A DNA stretch of 64,000 nt from Argopecten irradians (taxonomy: Eukaryota > Mollusca > Bivalvia > Pectinida > Pectinidae): NCBI RefSeq assembly GCF_041381155.1, contig NC_091149.1:16322609-16386608 (forward strand), given 5' to 3'. Position numbers and translations under genes: made by a program. Position 1 is the first letter of the stretch, and the number at the start of each line of letters is the position of its first letter. The notes below the pieces were generated by a model. It worked only from the letters and a program-made list of their open reading frames with translations, did no database searches and was not told the DNA's origin. Positions 60,901 to 64,000 of this stretch are shown here, one piece after another.

Positions 60901-62939
60901 ACTGCGGTTACACAAGTATAAACGATTTCCCAGTTGGTAAAGTTATATAGCAAAGAAAAAACAGAAATGCAAGAATTAGTTAAATGACATTCAATCTTTC
61001 AACGGAATCAATTTTCTCTTCTCGAGATAAAGTCCCAAATCAGTTTTAAACTAGAAATAAAAATGAAGATGACGGAGCTAGCATTCTGATATAAGTTTGT
61101 TTTTTAGAGAAATAAAATGAGTTATTATGAGTTATATTAATATATCATTAAACACATACATGGAACATATATTCTCTTTCCCGAAGCAGTTTAAAACTAG
61201 AAATAAAACCGTAACATATGTCGACTTACCAACACATACAGTAATATACGTTTGTAACAAATAGGCTTACAAATGATTCAGGGTTGTAACGTTATAGGTT
61301 TCATTTCGCTTTCATGGATTTATGCAATGCTTTATGTTTATAACAAAGTAAATCGAAGTGATCCTTATATATTCGTTATAACTGTATTTTGCTGTACGTA
61401 TCTTTCGTTCTTATTTCTAGTAAATGACATAAAAGGCTTATATCCAACCGAATAATGAACCTTTGATATACTAAAGTAAACTTTGTTAGACAGCACATGT
61501 ATATAAACTCACTTCACTGTATAAATGATTTGGACTTTTGTTACAAAACATACTTACTATATGTTTATTTCTTCTTTCATTTTTGTTTACTTTAACAGAG
61601 AAAGCACCAACTCTGTCCTTTGAATGATAAAATGCAACATTCTGTAAAATAAAAATCAGTATTATTACAATGTCAACATAAATCAACAAATTTATTTGGA
61701 TTGTATTCTATGTCATAACAAGAAATAAAATTTAAAATGCTACATTCTATTTACCAGTCAGTTACAAAGACAAGCTTTGACCATGTAGTCATTGTGTATG
61801 TTTCTTAGAATGAGGCAAACGTTAATGGTGCGAATAAGGGAACAATTGACTCCTATACCAGCCAGTAATTTAATTTAAATTCAGTCAGATTGAGGCTCAT
61901 TTCTACGTTAAATTCTTAATCTTGATAGGATCTAGCAACATTTGTGTTGCGATGTCCTTGTGGATTTTTCTTTAAATGATGACCATCGAAGAGTAAAATA
62001 CTATTACAAGATTGTGATTGTCATATGCATTGCGAGAAAACGTTTTAGACACAAATTCTGAAGATTAATGTTAAATTTATTACTGACATAGTATGCTCTT
62101 ATAGAACCATCTATGTAACAATAAGGACAAAACAAAATATTTTTTAGAGTTAACCTTCAGGGTGGCATGTCAAATTTTTTTTAAATGATGCCGCACGTAC
62201 TTTAATATTTACAAGTAATGGTTCATTTTCTATGTAAACTCGCTATTAAATTATACTGGAGAGGACTTAAATAGGCGTAGCCTGATGTCCGATCCTTTTT
62301 ATGTATATAATGTCAATAAAATATTGTTGAAATTGAAATTGAATTATACAAGGTATGTAAGCACACTTACGTCAATGTCGCCGACCTCACACAGTGTTTG
62401 GCCCTGCGATAATGAACACAGCGGAGAATTGATATCAATATTGTCTTTACGTTTAAGGTTTAATGTCTCTTTTTGACCTTGGTCTTCTATTACAAAATTC
62501 ATGTGTTGTGGATGTGATGACGTCACTGTTTGTCTGTTCACTCGGATGTTGTAGTTAAATGTACCTGTGCCAATTGAAAGGTAATATTAATGAAATATGT
62601 CAACTTATTAAAAAATTAAATAGAAATTAAGAAAAATTAATAATCACTAAAGGTATGATATTCATTGATATTAAAATAATAATATTAAACTTTTATAGCA
62701 TCTGATATCTCAATGCCAGCTGAGTATTTCTTTTCGTTTATTTTTTATATTATAAAGTAAAAACAATTCCTCTATATGAAAGAGCCCCTTATACATAAAA
62801 CCCTAACTATCAAAGCATATCATATTCAGAGACAATATGAAACAAACAGTTATAATGCTTGAAAATGCTTACTGTTGCCGAATAATACAATCAGTAATGT
62901 ACTCAAGAGAAGATAAGTTATTGCAATGTTTCGACGCCA
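36794..62939 (-). CDS. secreted M12B/ADAMTS-like zinc metalloprotease with three PLAC-like modules
   Basis: A zinc endopeptidase expected to be secreted and activated by removal of a propeptide. Seventeen exons (listed separately) join with matching phases throughout, giving 673 residues from the first in-frame Trp. Order: hydrophobic signal about 5-20; propeptide about 24-149 ending in a KR site (148-149); catalytic domain about 190-417 starting YIVEVLIMID, with zinc site H351 E352 H355 and third His at H362, and Met-turn M381 in YIMAPS; ADAMTS-like cysteine-rich region about 418-521; six-cysteine modules at 524-559, 568-606 and 630-668. No thrombospondin repeat, disintegrin loop or membrane anchor was found. 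Odd points are the zinc-site spacing and the missing in-frame ATG. Substrate unknown. It resembles molluscan ADAM/ADAMTS-like proteins more than classical ADAMTS. Confidence 0.88.
37097..37274. mobile_element. TATTCCG palindromic MITE, copy 3
   Basis: It is 178 bp, starting TATTCCGTCTTTGCATATTA and ending with a diverged inverse ...GAATA. It carries a TGACGTCA at 37,150. It lies in the intron between exons 16 and 17. Confidence 0.75.
37480..37566. repeat. AAATAAAGAAA-type simple repeat
   Basis: Imperfect AAATAAATAAAAAATAAAG units, purine-rich on the plus strand. Confidence 0.8.
37741..37785 (-). repeat. tRNA-derived SINE fragment
   Basis: On the minus strand, TAGCTCTGTTGGTAGA matches an A box and GGTTCGGACTC matches a B box, but only about 15 bases separate them, too few for an anticodon arm. 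It is a decayed tRNA-like piece, not a tRNA gene. Confidence 0.45.
37859..38008 (-). CDS. metalloprotease exon 16: PLAC-like module 2
   Basis: Acceptor ATTCTCTTTCAG, donor CCAG|GTAATT, phase 1 at both ends. Cysteine spacing is C-x11-C-x11-C-x9-CC-x2-C, with INGLQC in the first loop, a phrase repeated as INGLEC in module 3, so these two modules are the closest pair. ShKT domains have a similar six-cysteine count but usually C...C..C rather than CC..C. Confidence 0.88.
38714..38830 (-). CDS. metalloprotease exon 15: PLAC-like module 1
   Basis: Acceptor CGTTTTGACAG, donor AAAA|GTAATT, phase 1 at both ends, 38 whole codons. Cysteine spacing is C-x11-C-x8-C-x8-CC-x2-C, ending FYRRCCESC, which is close to the (Y/F)Y...CC.(S/T)C end of PLAC domains. 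Because both edges are phase 1, it could be skipped without changing frame. Confidence 0.82.
39264..39395. repeat. dispersed GAGGTGGTCGCTAAG-type repeat
   Basis: GTCTTTATGAGGAGGTATTA, then TTTATAGAGAGGTGGTCGC and AGGCAGGTTT. A closely similar segment lies at 47,462-47,545 and a weaker one near 44,400-44,560. No termini were defined. Confidence 0.5.
39566..39617 (-). CDS. metalloprotease exon 14: end of cysteine-rich region
   Basis: Acceptor AACTTGTTTCAG, 17 codons plus one base (WCKLGKCVWDDKAPSVP), donor CCAG|GTAAAT. KWC..GKCV completes the ADAMTS cysteine-rich pattern (usually KWC..G.C). Confidence 0.88.
41648..41915 (+). repeat. tRNA-Thr-like SINE, one full head and one partial copy
   Basis: At 41,818-41,890 the sequence has a D arm with TCTCAGTCGGTAGAGCA, a B box GGTTCGAATCC and an anticodon-position AGT, so it looks tRNA-Thr-like. 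Only four of seven acceptor pairs form and the anticodon stem is weak, so it is not a working tRNA gene. The 3' tail CGCTACATTTTC...CTCCTGTTACA is repeated with its own B box at 41,648-41,693, showing two partial copies of one element. Confidence 0.6.
42911..43036. mobile_element. MITE with CTTAAGTCAAAAACT inner repeats
   Basis: The left end GGCCCCGATATCTCAAAAC and right end (inverse) TTTCGAGAAATCAGGGCC enclose ACTTAAGTCAAAAACT and its inverse. Imperfect ends, about 126 bp, non-coding. Confidence 0.65.
43230..43349 (-). CDS. metalloprotease exon 13: cysteine-rich region
   Basis: Acceptor TGTTATTTCAG, 40 codons in phase 0, donor AAG|GTAAGT. MCYKMYCYDPKRKICIT...AAMGSSCG follows the ADAMTS pattern C..L.C......C......A..GT.CG. 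Confidence 0.9.
43977..44118 (-). CDS. metalloprotease exon 12: end of catalytic and start of cysteine-rich region
   Basis: Acceptor TGATTACAG, 47 codons, donor TGT|GTAAGT. NRNCLAED closes the catalytic domain and PPGQIEDVHNQCRDVYG matches the ADAMTS-type phrase PG..Y....QC...FG. Confidence 0.9.
45336..45518 (-). CDS. metalloprotease exon 11: third zinc ligand and Met-turn
   Basis: Acceptor TTTTATTTAG, one base completing Asn, 60 codons, donor AG|GTAATT. It continues HELGHN with LGVIYHDG and reaches LNYIMAPSS, the Met-turn. Cysteines at C373 and C402 fit the usual disulfides. The third His follows the Gly by four residues rather than three. Confidence 0.92.
47462..47545. repeat. dispersed GAGGTGGTCGCT-type repeat
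   Basis: CACCCAAGGGACAATGGAAA, then GTCTTTATAGTGAGGAGGTC and AGTTGGTCGCTCAGACAGG. It matches the segment at 39,264-39,395 in its second half and 44,400 in its first. Confidence 0.5.
47556..47661 (-). CDS. metalloprotease exon 10: active-site helix
   Basis: Acceptor GTTTCCACCAG, donor CACAA|GTAAGT. It reads TSYLSGICTP...VIVDHGSYNSAGIAAHELGH, giving the family's G.C cysteine and the zinc-binding HELGH with catalytic Glu352. The next intron splits the codon right after HELGH. Confidence 0.93.
48086..48120 (-). CDS. metalloprotease exon 9: 35-bp microexon
   Basis: Acceptor TTTATTTATAG, donor CTTG|GTAAGC. It gives HDATNGRGHIL between split Glu and Gly codons. It is accepted because it is the only sequence here that restores phase between exons 8 and 10 and extends FT.HD as in the family. 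Missing it would shift the frame before the active site. Confidence 0.85.
49078..49254. mobile_element. TATTCCG palindromic MITE, copy 4 (diverged)
   Basis: It begins TAATCCGCCTTTGTAATTTC, contains CAGAGTTAGCTCCCTT, GTGACGTCAC (site at 49,202) and AATACCTACCTGCAAGGGCA, and ends GTAATATAATA. Clear kin of copies 1-2, with worn ends. Confidence 0.65.
49469..49620 (-). CDS. metalloprotease exon 8: catalytic domain
   Basis: Acceptor TTCTTTCAG, 50 codons and two bases, donor GA|GTAAGT. It ends PHHDHAMLFT, the conserved HD.A.L.(T/S) strand ahead of the active site. Confidence 0.9.
50068..50145 (-). CDS. metalloprotease exon 7: catalytic domain
   Basis: Acceptor GCTCTTCCAG, 26 codons starting MDLRYSSINNTDFRVSIR, donor AAA|GTAAGT. 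MDLRY after IVNG matches the usual (V/M)..LY.S....I...I strand. Confidence 0.88.
50663..50741 (-). CDS. metalloprotease exon 6: catalytic domain
   Basis: Acceptor AATTTGTAG, one base completing Lys, 26 codons ending YYFAHIVNG, matching the helix that reads ...IVN.V in M12B proteases. The donor GTGGGT is weak, but phase 0 fits exon 7; a second GT four bases on would break the frame. Confidence 0.82.
51516..51666. mobile_element. MITE with CCAGTTCCATGAACAT ends
   Basis: The left end CCAGTTCCATGAACATTCCT and right end (inverse) GGGATGTTCATGAAACTGG pair over about 28 bp; the interior is AT-rich. It lies 85 bp downstream of exon 5 in the metalloprotease gene's direction. Confidence 0.7.
51751..51901 (-). 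CDS. metalloprotease exon 5: start of catalytic domain
   Basis: Acceptor CATTACAG, two bases completing Ser, 49 codons, donor AA|GTACGT. After a linker with GRRM it reads YIVEVLIMIDYSLYK, the first beta strand of the M12B domain (usual form Y(V/I)E.(L/M).V.D). It follows an 8.5-kb intron. Confidence 0.88.
51971..52152. mobile_element. TATTCCG palindromic MITE, copy 5 (diverged)
   Basis: TAATTCCATCTTTGCATATA at the left, GGGCAGATAACCCTGTAATA near the right. It lies 70 bp before the acceptor of metalloprotease exon 5. Ends are worn and the CRE palindrome is lost. Confidence 0.6.
54680..55240. repeat. diverged tandem repeat, about 150-bp unit, four copies
   Basis: The phrase AATCGAATTTGGTGTGA recurs near 54,753, 54,901, 55,061 and 55,200, each followed by a TAAATGTC-like stretch and TAGATAATCAA. 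Unit length varies from about 140 to 160 bp. Confidence 0.65.
56745..57050. repeat. 66-bp tandem repeat, about 4.6 units
   Basis: TTTAAAG(C/T)CATTTAG begins units at 56,745, 56,811, 56,877, 56,943 and 57,009; each also has GAATAAATCTCGCAGCGATTC. As 66 is a multiple of three, a plus-strand frame stays open with a 22-residue period. This is a consequence of the repeat, not a gene. Confidence 0.9.
60426..60546 (-). CDS. metalloprotease exon 4: propeptide end with KR site
   Basis: Acceptor TTTTTTTCAG, 40 codons plus one base, donor GCAA|GTGAGT. It contains EGVFISED, matching the G.I....F.I.P part of propeptides, and HHITKRSSS, a dibasic site suited to propeptide removal. A shortened copy of part of this exon lies in intron 3 (61,063-61,094). 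Confidence 0.88.
61063..61094. repeat. partial copy of metalloprotease exon 4
   Basis: TGAAGATGACGGAGCTA is identical to exon 4 plus-strand bases near 60,492, and TTCTGATATAA rejoins it after loss of about 15 bases. The internal deletion makes it non-coding in context. Confidence 0.6.
61558..61641 (-). CDS. metalloprotease exon 3: propeptide
   Basis: Acceptor TATTTTACAG, 28 codons (NVAFYHSKDRVGAFSV...), donor ATA|GTAAGT, phase 0 at both ends. The FYHSKDRVGAFSV stretch fits the M12B propeptide region that normally reads like ...G.V.G...S. Confidence 0.85.
62371..62564 (-). CDS. metalloprotease exon 2: propeptide
   Basis: Acceptor TTGGCACAG, two bases to complete Ser, then 64 codons starting TFNYNIRVNRQTV, ending at donor GAC|GTAAGT. 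It has two cysteines (C72, C81) and fits an M12B propeptide. It carries one of the window's TGACGTCA palindromes within coding bases. Confidence 0.85.
62873..62939 (-). CDS. metalloprotease exon 1: signal peptide
   Basis: The frame that joins exon 2 reads WRRN, then ITYLLLSTLLIVLFGN, a typical signal sequence. The donor A|GTAAGC ends the exon after one base of the next codon. No ATG is in this frame: an in-frame TGA lies 9 bases before the Trp codon, while ATGs at 62,940 and nearby are in another frame. Either a further upstream exon supplies the start, or one base is in error or variant here. Confidence 0.7.
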
Positions 62940-63085
62940 TCTTAATCATATTTGATTTTTGCAGCACGAATATACTTCTGATTCAGTGAAGAGTATCTGT
63001 GTCCTTCAAAAATATCTGTCGTAATAACTGTAGATACAATATTCTCACATAGCTAGCCATGTAAGATAGAGTTCTCCCATGAAAG

Positions 63086-63121
63086 ACAGCTATGTAAGAT
63101 AAATCTATCTTACATAGCTGT
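63086..63121. other. perfect 16-bp inverted repeat, 4-bp loop
   Basis: ACAGCTATGTAAGATA, AATC, then the exact inverse TATCTTACATAGCTGT. A further direct copy of the arm (AGCCATGTAAGATAG) lies at about 63,055-63,069, so it probably belongs to a small inverted-repeat element. Confidence 0.85.
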
Positions 63122-63176
63122 GACGTCACAATTGCCGAATAATCAGATGACGTCATATCAGCCAAAGTTGACGTCA
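63121..63176. promoter_or_regulatory. three CRE palindromes (TGACGTCA)
   Basis: Full sites at 63,121-63,128, 63,148-63,155 and 63,169-63,176, about 180-240 bp upstream of metalloprotease exon 1. TGACGTCA is the CREB/ATF binding site. Proximity and clustering suggest a promoter role, but the words TGTGACGTCACAATTGCCG also occur at 33,354, so they may have come with a repeat. Confidence 0.4.
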
Positions 63177-63370
63177 TTTTTCTTCTATTTCGATTGATTT
63201 ACCTAAGATTTCTTGTTTATATTTATTAATATAAACCAAACTTTGATGACCTCTTTCGAATGGCGTTCTTATTTTCAAAATCGATCAATTATTTAAGAAG
63301 TTAAGATTTTGTCACAAAATGGCTGCCTCACCTTTCGTGCAAGTAACTCGACAAGCAATGTGAGAAAATA

Positions 63371-63522
63371 ACTCTTTCATATGTAAATTATGTAGGATAG
63401 AACTATTCCACCCTCGGGTACAGAATTTTGGGTCAGAAACCTCGGCAAGCCTCGGTTCTGACCCAAAATTCTGTACCCTCGGGTGGAATAGTTCTATCCT
63501 ACATATGTACATATGAAAGAGT
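63371..63522. mobile_element. 152-bp fold-back element
   Basis: Arms of about 67 bp, 63,371-63,438 and 63,456-63,522, are nearly perfect inverses (differences near TAAATTATG and one GA/TC pair), with a 17-bp loop holding CCTCGG twice. The arm phrase GTAGGATAGAACTATTCCA is intact on both sides. It resembles a young fold-back or MITE and would make a long hairpin if transcribed. Confidence 0.8.
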
Positions 63523-64000
63523 CATATAGTCTTTCATAGAAAAAATATTTTTCTCCACTAGAGAACAAGTAATACTATGTGTTTCAAATTACAAAATTGT
63601 ATACTGGTGGTAATTGTAATTCAGGAATAACGGTCTTATTTGCATTTGAATATTGTAGCAATAATGTATATTGTACAACACATTCTCTAATTCGTATGTT
63701 TATCTAGACCAGCTGTCAAATACTATAGATAATAAAATGTTAAATGGCATCCACCAGATATCGTTGGTTATATCTGCAAGCTCAATAATGTATTATAAAA
63801 TGTAAATTTCTGCTACCATGGAGACTAATATATAATTACACAATATCTTTGTGTTGTTTAATAAATTCAGTTCACATGAAAATATATCTTCAGCCGTACA
63901 CCTGAAATTCTTTCTATCCGACGATGTTAAATGTGTTTTTAATAAAGCAACAACATACACAACCTGTGTGTACACGTTGCATTAGAAGAATCGCCGTGTT

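Larger units (their letters stand above)
60547..62872 (-). other. introns between exons 1 and 4
   Basis: Outside exons 2 and 3, intron 3 holds a short copy of exon 4 bases (61,063-61,094) flanked by two copies of CAGTTTTAAACTAGAAATAA-like sequence (about 61,040 and 61,190). Nothing else recognised. Confidence 0.55.
62941..64000. other. upstream region of the metalloprotease gene
   Basis: No exon was found on the minus strand beyond exon 1, so the start-bearing exon, if separate, is not identified. The region holds an inverted repeat (63,086-63,121), three CRE palindromes (63,121-63,176) and a large fold-back (63,371-63,522). Confidence 0.5.

Noticed and set aside
62371..62564. Upstream exon 2 as a separate gene
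   Set aside because: Its phase, acceptor and donor join exactly to the signal-peptide exon and exon 3 of the protease.
63312..63512. 66-codon minus-strand frame
   Set aside because: It is the translation of the fold-back arms.

Overview
This is AT-rich eukaryotic DNA with spliced genes, long repeat-filled introns and many short inverted-repeat elements. The repeat families (a 157-bp tandem array closed by a GGCCC/GGGCC hairpin, palindromic elements starting TATTCCG, a LINE with a 2A-like motif, tRNA-derived SINE pieces) and the two genes together suggest a mollusc, most likely a bivalve. This is inferred from sequence alone. There is no operon, CRISPR or prokaryotic signal.

Layout. 1-20,020 holds no certain protein gene. 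It contains a mobile element built on 157-bp repeats (1,303-2,918), a 39-bp minisatellite of about 74 units (5,507-8,393), palindromic MITEs and dispersed repeats. A TATA box at 11,220 is followed by a possible first exon whose donor would join in frame to the receptor exon at 20,021. 20,022-27,110 (+) is a two-exon gene for an oxytocin/vasopressin-type (conopressin/cephalotocin-like) G-protein-coupled receptor of 440 residues, with an intron just before transmembrane helix 7. 28,486-31,440 (-) holds a decayed non-LTR retrotransposon and an adjoining retroelement fragment. 31,441-36,793 is intergenic, with two MITEs and a 53-bp tandem repeat.

36,794-62,939 (-) is a gene of at least 17 exons for a secreted reprolysin-type (M12B) zinc metalloprotease. 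Its order is signal peptide, propeptide with a KR site, catalytic domain (HELGH, Met-turn), an ADAMTS-like cysteine-rich region, then three six-cysteine PLAC/ShKT-like modules. All splice phases agree across the chain, so the model is well supported. The weak point is the initiator ATG, which is not in frame in the first visible exon. Upstream lie a perfect 16-bp inverted repeat, three full CRE palindromes (TGACGTCA) and a 152-bp fold-back.

The two genes converge, with 3' ends about 9.7 kb apart and the dead retrotransposon between them. Nothing shows that they act together: one is a neuropeptide receptor of the plasma membrane, the other a secreted protease. The most unusual points are the one-residue-longer spacing before the third zinc-binding histidine, the three C-terminal PLAC-like modules with no visible thrombospondin repeats, a clear excess of TGACGTCA palindromes, and the 2A-like motif in the LINE.
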